DNA from: Paracoccus saliphilus
GTDB taxonomy: Bacteria > Pseudomonadota > Alphaproteobacteria > Rhodobacterales > Rhodobacteraceae
DNA length: 64,000 nucleotides
Direction of reading: 5' to 3'
Assembly (NCBI RefSeq): GCF_028553805.1
Contig: NZ_CP067140.1
Location: 124,001 to 188,000 of the forward strand
A program made the translations under genes and the position numbers. This document shows positions 26,450-35,321 of this stretch, in pieces. The notes below the pieces were generated by a model that searched no databases, was not told the origin of the DNA, and saw only the letters and a program-made list of their open reading frames with translations. Positions within the stretch are counted from its first letter, which is position 1. Every line of letters begins with the position of its first letter.

Positions 26450-27886
26450 ATGAGCTTTCCCCAATCTGATCTGGTCCAACGCGGGATATCCGACGAGTTT
26501 TACCAGGCATTGGAGGCCGCAGTCGGTGCGGCTCATGTCGTTGTCGATCCAAAGGCGATGGAACCGCGTCTGATCGAGGATCGCGGCCTTTATCGGGGAT
26601 CGGCACTGGCGCTGGTGCGGCCCGGCACGACCGAAGAGGTCGCAAAGGTGGTGCGGGTTTGCCGCGCCGCCGCGGTGCCGATCGTGCCGCAGGGCGGCAA
26701 TACGGGCCTGGTCGGCGGCGGTGTGCCGCAGGATGCGGTGGTCCTGGTGACGGACCGGCTGAACCGGATCCGCGCGGTCGATCCGCTGAACTCGACCATG
26801 ACGGTCGAGGCCGGGTGTATCCTGTCCAATATCCAGCAGGCCGCGAATGATATCGATCGGCTGTTTCCGCTGTCCCTGGCCTCTGAGGGATCTTGCCAGA
26901 TCGGCGGCAACCTTTCGACGAATGCGGGAGGAACGGCGGTGCTGCGTTATGGGAATATGCGCGAGCTGGTGCTGGGTCTGGAAGTCGTTTTGCCCGATGG
27001 TGAAATCCTGAATGACCTGAACGGGTTGCGTAAGAACAACACCGGTTACGATTTGCGCAACCTCTTTATCGGTGCCGAAGGAACCTTGGGGATCATCACC
27101 GCCGCAGTGCTCAAGCTGTACTCGAAGCCCGTTCTGCGGGCGACCGCGCTGGTGGCCTGCGAAGGGCCGCAAGCCGCGCTGGCATTGTATGACCGGCTTC
27201 GGTCGCGAAACGCGGACAGCCTGTCCACCTTCGAATATATTGAACGGATCGCGTTGCAGATGGTGCTGGATCACACACCCGGTTGCGCCGATCCGATGGC
27301 GCAGGAGCATCCGGCCTATGTGCTTGTCGAATTGACATCGTCCGATCCCGAAGCCGATCTGGATACCCGTCTGGAGGCGGCTTTGGCGGCGGCTTTCGAG
27401 GTTGAGGAAATTCTTGATGCCGTCATCGGGGCCTCCGAAAGTCAGCGCGACGCATTATGGGCCCTGCGCGAGAACCTGTCGGAAGCGCAGAAATTCGCAG
27501 GGGCGTCGATCAAGCATGATGTGGCGGTGCCGGTATCGAGGGTTGCCGAGTTTCTGATGACTGCATCGTCGGCCTGCCGTGCCCATGTCCCAGCTGTCCG
27601 GATCTGCCCTTTCGGTCATTTCGGGGATGGCAATATCCATTTCAATTTGTCCCGCCCGCTGGACATGTCGGATGCCGATTTCCTGGAGGAATATCCGGCT
27701 TTCAACCGTATCGTGCATGATATAGTTGCCGAACTGGGTGGTTCCATCTCCGCCGAGCATGGAATTGGATTGGTCAAACGGCAGGAACTGCGCCGCTACA
27801 AGGATCCGGTGGCGTTGAGAGTGATGGAGCAGATCAAGACGGTACTCGATCCCGAGGGGCTGATGAATCCGGGCAAGGTGCTTTGA
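26450..27886 (+). CDS. FAD-linked 2-hydroxyacid dehydrogenase (GlcD/D2HGDH-like)
   Basis: This 478-residue protein joins an FAD_binding_4 domain (VPQGGNTGLVGG, SEGSCQIGGNLSTNAGG) to the FAD-oxidase C-terminal domain with the catalytic-site segment PFGHFGDGNIHFN and the ending DPEGLMNPGKVL. Members oxidise D-lactate, D-2-hydroxyglutarate, glycolate or similar acids to 2-oxoacids and pass electrons to a carrier. It starts 6 bp after the ThDP enzyme, which suggests linked steps: hydroxyacid to oxoacid, then decarboxylation or ligation. LarA in the facing operon could supply the D-isomer. No glcE or glcF partner is present, so it probably works alone. Confidence 0.9.
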   Translation: MSFPQSDLVQRGISDEFYQALEAAVGAAHVVVDPKAMEPRLIEDRGLYRGSALALVRPGTTEEVAKVVRVCRAAAVPIVPQGGNTGLVGGGVPQDAVVLVTDRLNRIRAVDPLNSTMTVEAGCILSNIQQAANDIDRLFPLSLASEGSCQIGGNLSTNAGGTAVLRYGNMRELVLGLEVVLPDGEILNDLNGLRKNNTGYDLRNLFIGAEGTLGIITAAVLKLYSKPVLRATALVACEGPQAALALYDRLRSRNADSLSTFEYIERIALQMVLDHTPGCADPMAQEHPAYVLVELTSSDPEADLDTRLEAALAAAFEVEEILDAVIGASESQRDALWALRENLSEAQKFAGASIKHDVAVPVSRVAEFLMTASSACRAHVPAVRICPFGHFGDGNIHFNLSRPLDMSDADFLEEYPAFNRIVHDIVAELGGSISAEHGIGLVKRQELRRYKDPVALRVMEQIKTVLDPEGLMNPGKVL

Positions 27887-27906
27887 TCCCGCAGATCGGC
27901 GGGATC
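27885..27906 (+). terminator. Hairpin at the end of the TAXI-TRAP operon
   Basis: A perfect 8-bp stem (GATCCCGC and its complement) with a 6-base loop overlaps the stop of the FAD dehydrogenase gene and is followed by CCCCTTCTAGTTCT. It is a reasonable weak terminator for the four-gene operon. Confidence 0.5.
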
Positions 27907-28034
27907 CCCTTCTAGTTCTGCATGCGCATTCATGACTTCGTCCGGTGCAAGTGGGACAAATGATATGCCTCTTAAATTTTATTGCTAATATTCGTCATGC
28001 CGATATGCTGCCCAACTCATGATCGGGGTGAATG

Positions 28035-28058
28035 CGCTTTCATGCTTGGATGAAAGCG
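28035..28058. promoter_or_regulatory. Inverted repeat before lacI-type gene, candidate operator
   Basis: CGCTTTCAT and ATGAAAGCG form perfect 9-bp inverted arms around a 6-base centre, ending 29 bases before the LacI-family start codon. The position suits an autoregulatory operator. It could also form an RNA hairpin in the leader. Confidence 0.4.
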
Positions 28059-28087
28059 GCATGAGTTGATGAAGTGGGGCGGCGCTG

Positions 28088-29098
28088 GTGTCAGGGAACG
28101 ACAAGGGCGGGCGAGTGACGATGGCCGCGATCGGGCGGCTGGCCGGTGTTTCCCAGGTCACGGTATCCCGCGCGTTGAGCGAACCCTCGAAGGTTTCCGC
28201 CGACACCTTGCGGCGCATTCACCAGGCAATCGAGCAGACGGGTTTCGTCCCGAACGCGCTGGCCGGCGCTCTGGTGTCCCGCAAGAGCAAGCTGATCGGT
28301 GCGCTCGTGCCCTCGATTACCAGCATCGTCTATTCCGCGATGGTGCAGGCATTCGGAGAGCGGATGCGCGCGAAAGGTTATCAGATCCTCCTGTCGGAAA
28401 CTGGCCATGCTTTGGAGGATGAGGAAAGCGCCATCATGCTGCATCTTTCGCGTCGACCCGACGCGATGATGCTGACCGGCATTCATCATAGCTCCAAGGC
28501 GCGAAAAATCTTGCTGGGGGCGGGAATTCCCGTCGTCGAGCTGTGGGATGTCACCGAGTCCCCCATCGATCTTTGCGTGGGCTTTTCGCATGGCGCGGCG
28601 GGCCGGGCGGCTGCGGATTTCGCGGTTGATGCGGGTTATCGCCAAGCTGCCCTTGTTCATGCCGGGGACGAACGGGCGCTGCGCCGCAAGGACGCCTTTG
28701 CGGAACGGTTCCGTGAGCGGATCGGCGGCAATCCCGCCGAGATCGACCTGAATGCTCCGGCCAGCCTCGGGCAGGGGCGATTGGCATTGAACCGGTTGAT
28801 CGAAGAGGCTGGTTTCGAGCGTGGCCTGATCTTTTGCAGCTCGGATCTTCTGGCGCATGGTGTCGTGATCGAGGCGCAGGCGCGCGGGCTCCGCATTCCG
28901 CAGGAGATCGGTGTTTTGGGTTTCGGCGATCAGGAATTCGCCGCACATGTCCAACCTGCACTGACAACGTTGAACGTCGATCGGGAGGCCTTGGGCAGGC
29001 AGGCCGCCGAGGCACTGCTCTGCCGGATCGAGGGGGGACGGATCGGCAGACCTGTCTTCGATCTGGGCTTCAGGCTGGTGCGACGAGATTCGGCTTGA
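28088..29098 (+). CDS. LacI-family transcriptional regulator (GntR-gluconate type)
   Basis: This 336-residue regulator has a LacI helix-turn-helix at the N-terminus (MAAIGRLAGVSQVTVSRAL) with the hinge helix PNALAGALVSRKS, then a sugar-binding core domain. The GTG at 28088 has only a weak upstream site; an in-frame ATG at 28121 is the alternative start. Similar proteins regulate gluconate or sugar-acid genes. It lies between the TAXI-TRAP operon and the convergent tctCBA genes, and an inverted repeat sits just upstream. Its targets are probably in this sugar/hydroxyacid island. Confidence 0.9.
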   Translation: MSGNDKGGRVTMAAIGRLAGVSQVTVSRALSEPSKVSADTLRRIHQAIEQTGFVPNALAGALVSRKSKLIGALVPSITSIVYSAMVQAFGERMRAKGYQILLSETGHALEDEESAIMLHLSRRPDAMMLTGIHHSSKARKILLGAGIPVVELWDVTESPIDLCVGFSHGAAGRAAADFAVDAGYRQAALVHAGDERALRRKDAFAERFRERIGGNPAEIDLNAPASLGQGRLALNRLIEEAGFERGLIFCSSDLLAHGVVIEAQARGLRIPQEIGVLGFGDQEFAAHVQPALTTLNVDREALGRQAAEALLCRIEGGRIGRPVFDLGFRLVRRDSA

Positions 29099-29144
29099 TT
29101 GACTGATCGGATAGACGGCTTCTCGGTGATCCCGATTGTGTCCT

Positions 29145-30665
29145 CTATATGGGATCAGGTCCTGCCTTCGGCTTCCGGAACAGGATCATGTAGACCGCGA
29201 ACAGGGTCAGCCCAAGGAAGAACAGGCTATCCGGGCTGGTCAGGAAGATCATTGGATTGCCGTCGTTCAATGACAGGGCACGGCGCAGATACTGCTCCAG
29301 ATCGGGCCCCAGGATGAACCCGAGCAGCAGAGAGACCGTCGAATAGCCCTGCTTGCGCATCACGAAGGCCAGCACCCCGAAAATCAGAGCCAGGAACATC
29401 TGGAAGATCGAGTAGGTGGCGACATAGCTGCCGACCAGCGCCACAACTGCGATGGAGCTGTATAATAATCCCTTGGGGATCGAGACGATCCGTACGAAAT
29501 AGGGGCCGAACAGATAGAGTGTCAGCGGGATCAGCACGAGAGCGCTGATGAACAGCGATGCCAGCATCGGCGCCAGCAAATCCGCCTGGTTTTCCAGAAG
29601 CCGAGGGCCCGGTTGCAGACCGTTGATGACCAGGACGCCCAAGACAATGGCTGTGGTTGGATCGCCAGGGATGCCGAACATCAGCATGGGTACGAAGGCA
29701 CCACCACACATCGAGTTGTTGGCCGATTCTGCCGCCGCGATCCCCTCGCGCGAGCCTTTGCCATATTCTTCGGGCTTCTTCGATCCGCTGCGGGCGACCG
29801 CATAGGATACGAAACCCGCCATCGACCCTCCGGCTCCGGGCAGGATGCCGATGCCGTAGCCGATGAGGGCGCTGCGCAGATAGGTGAACAGGCCAATTTC
29901 GCGGATTTCGGACAGCGGTGGCAGAAAGTCACGGCGGCGAATTTTCAGGCCTTTCGCCTGCGACAGGTTCTGGCCGAGCGAGCTGCTCCAATTCTGTGCC
30001 TGGATCAGGACTTCGCTGACGGCGAAAGCGCCGATCACCAATGGCATGATATCGATGCCCTCGATCAGCGTTTCGGTACCAAAGCTGAAGCGTGGGATGG
30101 GTTGCAGAACATCGATACCGACAGTGGCCAGCATGATACCAAGGCAGGTGGCGGCCATGCCTTTCGGGATATTCTGCTTGTCGACGATGATGATCACCAC
30201 CAGCGCGAACAGCACGAGCGAGAATTTCCCCGGAGTGCGGATCAAGAGCGACAGCTCTGCCGCCAGCGGCATGAAGGCCATCAGCAGGAGCGCGCCCACG
30301 CTCCCCCCGATCATCGAACCAAGCGCCGCATGGCCAAGGGCGTTCGCGCCGAGCCCCTTTTTCATCAGCCTGTTGCCCTCGATCGCCGTCATCATCGAGG
30401 ACGGTGCGCCGGGGATATTGATGGTGGTTGCGGTGATCGAGCCGGAATACATTCCCGCCATGAAGATCGACGCGCACATGACCAATGCCGGGATCACATC
30501 GATCGTATAGGTGATCGGCAGCAAAAGCGCGATGGCGAGGACCGAGGTCAATCCGGGCATGGCGCCGAAAAACGTGCCGATCAGGAAGCCTGAGATCATG
30601 AAGGCCAGAACCTTCCAATCGGCCAATGCGGCGAAGCCGCCGGATAATGTCAGAAACATCTCCAT
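29145..30665 (-). CDS. tctA: Tripartite tricarboxylate transporter large permease, TctA family
   Basis: This 506-residue inner-membrane protein is the main channel of a TTT transporter. Family hallmarks are FGAMPGLTSVLAIALLLP and TTINIPGAPSSMMTAIEGN near the N-terminus, and GYGIGILPGAGGSMAGF with FGIPGDPTTAIVLG in the second half, repeating the same motif. I place the start at 30665, where the ATG overlaps the tctB stop (TGATG); a longer upstream frame is only the antisense reading of tctB. It works with TctB and TctC to import a carboxylate. Confidence 0.93.
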   Translation of the reverse strand: MEMFLTLSGGFAALADWKVLAFMISGFLIGTFFGAMPGLTSVLAIALLLPITYTIDVIPALVMCASIFMAGMYSGSITATTINIPGAPSSMMTAIEGNRLMKKGLGANALGHAALGSMIGGSVGALLLMAFMPLAAELSLLIRTPGKFSLVLFALVVIIIVDKQNIPKGMAATCLGIMLATVGIDVLQPIPRFSFGTETLIEGIDIMPLVIGAFAVSEVLIQAQNWSSSLGQNLSQAKGLKIRRRDFLPPLSEIREIGLFTYLRSALIGYGIGILPGAGGSMAGFVSYAVARSGSKKPEEYGKGSREGIAAAESANNSMCGGAFVPMLMFGIPGDPTTAIVLGVLVINGLQPGPRLLENQADLLAPMLASLFISALVLIPLTLYLFGPYFVRIVSIPKGLLYSSIAVVALVGSYVATYSIFQMFLALIFGVLAFVMRKQGYSTVSLLLGFILGPDLEQYLRRALSLNDGNPMIFLTSPDSLFFLGLTLFAVYMILFRKPKAGPDPI

Positions 30666-31138
30666 CAGATCACGCCTCCGATGAGGGCTGGCAGGCGCAC
30701 GCCGAAAATCCCGGCAAAAAGGCCATAGAAGACCGCCGTGACGGCGATGGCGTAAAGGATGAACTGCACAGGCTGCCGGGGTTTGAACTCGAATATCCGG
30801 AACAACGCCAGGACAAATAGTAGTGTCGACAGTGAATAGCCGATCGGCCGGAAGAGGAGGATATAAGCGGCGGTCGCGCCGACAACTAATAGCGGCCGCG
30901 AGAGGCCGGTTCCGGCATCTTCTTCTGTGGGCCGGCGCAATTCCTGAAAGATCACGACCAGCAATGTCATATACATGCAAATTGCGACCAGCAGAGGAAT
31001 GGTCCGTGGTCCGATTTCGCCATCACCGGTGAACTGGGTTCGGATGTCGAAGGCCGCTGCCGTGTAGATGGCAGTCAATACGAGAAGGAAGAGGGGAAAC
31101 AACATCCCCAACCGGAAGAATCGCTGCGATCCGTTCAT
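30665..31138 (-). CDS. tctB: Tripartite tricarboxylate transporter small permease, TctB family
   Basis: This small membrane protein of about 157 residues has four predicted helices, as expected for TctB, with the conserved tail FGVRLPALIGG type ending. The start at 31138 has AGGAG at good spacing; an earlier ATG at 31198 lacks one. It overlaps tctA by one base and follows tctC by 84 bp. Confidence 0.88.
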   Translation of the reverse strand: MNGSQRFFRLGMLFPLFLLVLTAIYTAAAFDIRTQFTGDGEIGPRTIPLLVAICMYMTLLVVIFQELRRPTEEDAGTGLSRPLLVVGATAAYILLFRPIGYSLSTLLFVLALFRIFEFKPRQPVQFILYAIAVTAVFYGLFAGIFGVRLPALIGGVI

Positions 31139-31222
31139 TGCCCTGCTCCTGAACTGCCGGATGTCAGTTGGGTTCTGAACGGGCATCAGGATTTCCAATG
31201 CCCGTTCAACTCGTTCCCGATT

Positions 31223-32200
31223 CTATTTGGACATGACCCCGGCCTCGGCCAGCGCGTCCATTTTTGTGAAGAGTTCTTGCGCGGCTTCATCCGCCCATTG
31301 CGTCACTTCATCCTGGCCAAGCCAGTCGGGCGTCACGCCGACCTCTGCAACCCAGTTCTGGAACTCGTCGCTATCGAATGCGGTCTTGTAGGCGGCTTCA
31401 AGTGCTGCGATCGCTTCATCAGGCGTTCCGGCAGGGGCGGCCAGCACGATAAAGCTGCCATTTTGCAGATCAACGCCCTCTTCCTCGGCAGTGGGCACAT
31501 CATAGGTCGGATTGCGGGTGTTCGAGAATTCGACGACGCCGCGAACCGTGTCATCCGCGATCAGATTGGCGAAATCGCCCAGACTGGTGAGCGCGATATC
31601 AACCTCGTCTGACAGGATCGCCTCTTTCTGCGGTGCTGCGCCGCCGGGATAGGAGACGATCTTGAACTCGGCCCCGGTCAGGTCCTGCAGTTGCAGAAGC
31701 GTCAGGTGAACGCGGCCCCCCAGGTTCTGGACCGCGACCCGAACCTGGCCGGGGTCCGCCTTGGCGGCGTCGATGACATCCTGTAGCGATTCGTAGTCGC
31801 TATCGGCATCGACGATCAGCGCATCCGGCTCGCTGGTGATGCGCGCGAACAATTTCAGCTTGTCCATCTTGTAGCTGGGCAGCATGTCCTGCCAGGGAAT
31901 GGTGACGATACTGTCATATGTAAGCGTGCCGATCGTGTAGCCGTCGGGGATCGCGGCCATCACCTCGCCGATCCCGGTTGCGCTTACGCCGCCCTCGATA
32001 TTCTCGACATAAAGAGATGCATCGTCGAATTGCTGCTCCGCCAGGCTGGTGATCTTGCGGACAATGCCATCGGTGCCTCCTCCTGCACCCCAAGGCACGA
32101 CAACGCGGATGTCGCGCTCGGGAAAATCGGCGGTTGCCGCGATGGGGGTGAGGGAGCCGATCAGAATGGCCGCCGCGCCGAGCAAGGCTTTTCTATGCAT
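31223..32200 (-). CDS. tctC: Tripartite tricarboxylate transporter substrate-binding protein, TctC/Bug family
   Basis: This 325-residue periplasmic receptor has a signal peptide (cleavage near ATADF, residue 24), followed by FPERDIRVVVPWGAGGGTDGIVR, here given only by its ends: the PWGAGGGTD loop is the Bug-family signature for binding a carboxylate through water. SYPGGAAPQKEAIL and DVALTSLGD-like segments follow. Ligands in the family range from citrate to aromatic and sugar acids. It is the first gene of the leftward tctCBA operon and faces the NIPSNAP gene across a 251-bp divergent region. Confidence 0.92.
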   Translation of the reverse strand: MHRKALLGAAAILIGSLTPIAATADFPERDIRVVVPWGAGGGTDGIVRKITSLAEQQFDDASLYVENIEGGVSATGIGEVMAAIPDGYTIGTLTYDSIVTIPWQDMLPSYKMDKLKLFARITSEPDALIVDADSDYESLQDVIDAAKADPGQVRVAVQNLGGRVHLTLLQLQDLTGAEFKIVSYPGGAAPQKEAILSDEVDIALTSLGDFANLIADDTVRGVVEFSNTRNPTYDVPTAEEEGVDLQNGSFIVLAAPAGTPDEAIAALEAAYKTAFDSDEFQNWVAEVGVTPDWLGQDEVTQWADEAAQELFTKMDALAEAGVMSK

Positions 32201-32451
32201 GTCGTGGGTCTCCTCCTGTGACGGCTGCCCGCCGTCTTTTGAACTGGACTCGCGAAGGGAGTTTTCCCTGCGATCAGGCGTTTATGCCGGGATATGTCCG
32301 GCTGAAACGCGGGCTTCAGGGGCGTGAAAAGACATTCTCCCTGTTGCGCAATGGCCAACTAATACATTACTATATGACGCATGTCTATAGAGTTGAACCG
32401 GCGGATTGCCGGGTCGATTTCAGGCATGGCATCAGATTCGGAGGGAATTCA

Positions 32452-32769
32452 GTGATATACGACCATAGGACCTATATTTGCCGGCCGGGCACGATCAAGA
32501 AGCACATGAAGCTGTATGAAGAGCATGGCTGGAGCGTCCAGAGCCGTCATCTGGGCAAGCCCTTGCTGTATGGTGCTGTCGAAACCGGCGATGTGAATTC
32601 CTACGTTCATATATGGGTCTTCGAAAGCGCGGCGGATCGCGCCGCGAAACGTGCCGCCTTGCAGGCGGATCCGGATTGGCAGGCCTATCTCGCCAAGAGT
32701 GCTGAGGCTGGATATCTCATCAAGCAGGAAAACAAGATCCTTGTCCCGGCACCGTTCTTTGAAGGCTGA
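32452..32769 (+). CDS. NIPSNAP family protein
   Basis: This 105-residue protein matches NIPSNAP, a ferredoxin-like alpha/beta barrel fold of unknown chemistry often found in catabolic clusters. It has the typical start YDHRTYICRPG and the block VHIWVFESAADRAAKRAAL. The start is a GTG at 32452 with GGAGGG upstream; the frame is open further back but has no ribosome site or family similarity there. It lies between divergent tctC and a convergent gntR, probably in the same regulon. Confidence 0.85.
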   Translation: MIYDHRTYICRPGTIKKHMKLYEEHGWSVQSRHLGKPLLYGAVETGDVNSYVHIWVFESAADRAAKRAALQADPDWQAYLAKSAEAGYLIKQENKILVPAPFFEG

Positions 32770-32793
32770 CGGAGGCTTTTGTGCGGTGAGGCC

Positions 32794-33522
32794 CTATGAA
32801 GGCGCCGCGGGGGCGAAATATTCGGGATGGGATGCGCGGAACTCTTCCACCCAGTCCGACGGCTTGTACAGGTGATCGCGCATGGCGCCCATCGCCGCCA
32901 ACTCGTCCCGTGTCTCGATCCCGCGAAGAATCGCCTCATGACCGCTGATGATGCTTTGCAACTTCTCTTTCGAGTGAATCTGCAGGCGTCTGACCCGGTC
33001 GAGATGCCCGGAGCGAGAGCGGATCAGGCTTCGCAGGTTGTCATGCCCCAGGCCCGTGAAGAGGATGCCGTGGAAATGCTCGTCAAGTTCCTGAAACAGC
33101 CTGAGCTGGCTCTGATCCTCGGCCACCCCGCGCTGCAACTCGATGACCGAGCGTCCTTGCTCCGTCACATCCGCGGCGCCCTGCCGTGCCAATTGGCGAA
33201 CCACCTCGGTCTCAAGCGCCACCCGTAGCATTGACGCTTCATGGATCTTGGGAATGTCGATCAGGGTCACCGTTGTCCGGGATTGCGGAATGATCCGGAC
33301 AAGATCGTCCTGTTCCAGTCGTTGCAGGGCATCGCGCAGCGGTGTCTGGCTGACCTCGTATTTTGCTGCAAGCTCCGTGCGCAGCAACCCGGTACCGGGC
33401 GGCAGGTCCAGTGACAGGATGCGCTGGCGGAGATCGCCGTAGATCCGGGCGGAGGCCAACGACCAATCGCGCGGCAAGCTGAGACGAACCAGATCCAGGG
33501 CGGCCTTCACCGACGTATTCAT
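32794..33522 (-). CDS. GntR-family regulator with FCD domain
   Basis: This 242-residue regulator has a GntR winged helix at about residues 20-85 (ELAAKYEVSQTPLRDALQRL) and an FCD domain containing LDEHFHGILF and GHEAILRGIE. I chose the ATG at 33522, where GGAAAG lies upstream, rather than one at 33555. It is divergent from the aldehyde dehydrogenase/KdgD/dehydrogenase operon with a 223-bp shared region, so it likely responds to a sugar acid and controls that operon and perhaps the tct genes. Confidence 0.89.
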   Translation of the reverse strand: MNTSVKAALDLVRLSLPRDWSLASARIYGDLRQRILSLDLPPGTGLLRTELAAKYEVSQTPLRDALQRLEQDDLVRIIPQSRTTVTLIDIPKIHEASMLRVALETEVVRQLARQGAADVTEQGRSVIELQRGVAEDQSQLRLFQELDEHFHGILFTGLGHDNLRSLIRSRSGHLDRVRRLQIHSKEKLQSIISGHEAILRGIETRDELAAMGAMRDHLYKPSDWVEEFRASHPEYFAPAAPS

Positions 33523-33745
33523 GCTTGCTTTCCCATTCCTTTTTCTTCGCGACATTGTTTCAACCTTATGCCAGTTGACCCGGGCGATAAACTAAAATAT
33601 TAGTGCATATGAAATCTTCATCATTCGCACGGGTGATCTGCCCGGCGTCGGCATCAGGGCGGTCGCTTCTTCTGGCACTGCTGTGATCGAGAAACGGAAT
33701 GGCCGGGCTGAGGCTGTGCAGGTTCGGAATGAAAGGTCAGCAATC

Positions 33746-35275
33746 ATGAATGCGGATATTGGCAAATTTAGGCCACATGGCAAACATCTGATCGCGGGCG
33801 AATGGCTCGGTTCGGAGGGAAGTTTCCACTCCGAGCCAGCCTCGGGTGATGCGTTCGAATATTCGGTGGGTACGCCCCAGCTAGTGGATCGTGCCTGCGA
33901 GGCTGCTGAAGAGGCGTTCTGGACCTATGGCTATGTCAACCGGTCGGAGCGAGCCGATTTTCTTGACGCCATCGCAGACGAGATAGAGGCGCGCGCGGAT
34001 CAGATCACCTGGATCGGCAGCGCGGAAACAGGCTTGCCAGAGGCGCGGCTGCAGGGGGAGCGGGGGCGCACGACCGGTCAGCTTCGGCTCTTCGCCAGCC
34101 ATATCCGCAAGGGCGATTACCTGGACCGGCGCCATGACCAGGCGATGCCCGATCGTCAGCCGTTGCCGCGTCCCGATCTGCGGATGATCCAGCGGCCCAT
34201 TGGCCCGGTTGCAGTCTTCGGCGCGTCGAACTTCCCGCTTGCCTTCTCGACGGCGGGGGGCGACACGGCGGCCGCTTTGGCGGCGGGTTGTCCTGTGGTG
34301 GTCAAGGGGCACTCGGCTCATCCCGGTACCGGCGAGATCGTGGCAGAGGCGATCCATGCCGCCATCGAGAAGGCCGGTATGCCCAAGGGCGTGTTCAGCC
34401 TGATTCAGGGCGGCAAGCGTGATGTCGGTCAGGCCTTGGTGCAGCATCCGCTAATCAAGGCGGTGGGGTTTACTGGCTCGCTTGGCGGTGGACGTGCCCT
34501 GTTCGATCTCTGTGCCGCCCGTCCCGAACCGATCCCGTTCTTTGGCGAGCTCGGCTCGGTCAATCCCATGTTCATCTTGCCCAATGCCGTGAAATCGCGC
34601 GGAGCAGAGATCGGTGCGGGATGGGCCGGATCGCTGGCCATGGGGGCGGGGCAGTTTTGCACCAATCCCGGTATCGTCGTCCTGCAGCGCGGACCCGAGG
34701 GTGACGCCCTTGTCGAAGCCGCGAAAGCTGCGCTTTCCGATATATCGCCCCAGACCATGCTGACCGGCGGGATTGCCGCTGCCTATCGTGACGGCAAGGC
34801 GCGCTTCGACGCCCGGAATGCGGTTCACCCCGTCCTGACCACGGAAAGCGGCGGTCGTTCGGCCAGCCCAAATCTGTATGAAACAGATGCGGAGGTGTAT
34901 CTGCAAGACGACTCGCTTGGCCAAGAGGTCTTTGGCCCGCTTGGCCTCGTCGTCCGGGTCAATGATATCGATGAGATGCTGCGCCTAGCCAAGGGATTCG
35001 AAGGACAGTTGACCGCGACTATTCACATGGATGACGGCGATACGGATGCGGGGCGCCGCCTGTTGCCGATCCTGGAGCGCAAGGCTGGACGCCTGCTGGT
35101 CAACGGTTTCCCAACCGGTGTCGAGGTCGCCGATTCCATGGTTCACGGTGGGCCTTATCCAGCCTCGACAAATTTCGGGGCTACCAGTGTTGGCACCTTG
35201 TCTATCCGGCGTTTCCTGCGCCCTGTCTGTTATCAGAACCTTCCCCACGCCCTCCTGCCTGAAGATCTCGTCTGA
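33746..35275 (+). CDS. Alpha-ketoglutarate semialdehyde dehydrogenase (aldehyde dehydrogenase family)
   Basis: This 509-residue protein is an NAD(P)-dependent aldehyde dehydrogenase of the 2,5-dioxovalerate type, which oxidises alpha-ketoglutarate semialdehyde to 2-oxoglutarate. Motifs are HLIAGEWLGSEG at the start, GPVAVFGASNFPLAFS, the catalytic glutamate in FFGELGSVNP and the catalytic cysteine in GQFCTNPG. The ending NGFPTGVEV is typical of this subgroup. The start at 33746 is chosen from family alignment, with AAAGG about 10 bases upstream. The next gene is KdgD-like, which makes exactly this semialdehyde, so the assignment is well supported by context. Confidence 0.9.
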   Translation: MNADIGKFRPHGKHLIAGEWLGSEGSFHSEPASGDAFEYSVGTPQLVDRACEAAEEAFWTYGYVNRSERADFLDAIADEIEARADQITWIGSAETGLPEARLQGERGRTTGQLRLFASHIRKGDYLDRRHDQAMPDRQPLPRPDLRMIQRPIGPVAVFGASNFPLAFSTAGGDTAAALAAGCPVVVKGHSAHPGTGEIVAEAIHAAIEKAGMPKGVFSLIQGGKRDVGQALVQHPLIKAVGFTGSLGGGRALFDLCAARPEPIPFFGELGSVNPMFILPNAVKSRGAEIGAGWAGSLAMGAGQFCTNPGIVVLQRGPEGDALVEAAKAALSDISPQTMLTGGIAAAYRDGKARFDARNAVHPVLTTESGGRSASPNLYETDAEVYLQDDSLGQEVFGPLGLVVRVNDIDEMLRLAKGFEGQLTATIHMDDGDTDAGRRLLPILERKAGRLLVNGFPTGVEVADSMVHGGPYPASTNFGATSVGTLSIRRFLRPVCYQNLPHALLPEDLV

Positions 35276-35321
35276 TCTCTGCCGGACCTGTGCAGGTATC
35301 CAATTCAAAGGAGCAATACCC

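Noticed and set aside
32218..32451. An N-terminal extension of the NIPSNAP protein
   Set aside because: The stretch is open in frame but lies in the tctC divergent promoter region, lacks a ribosome site and would more than double a normally 100-residue protein.
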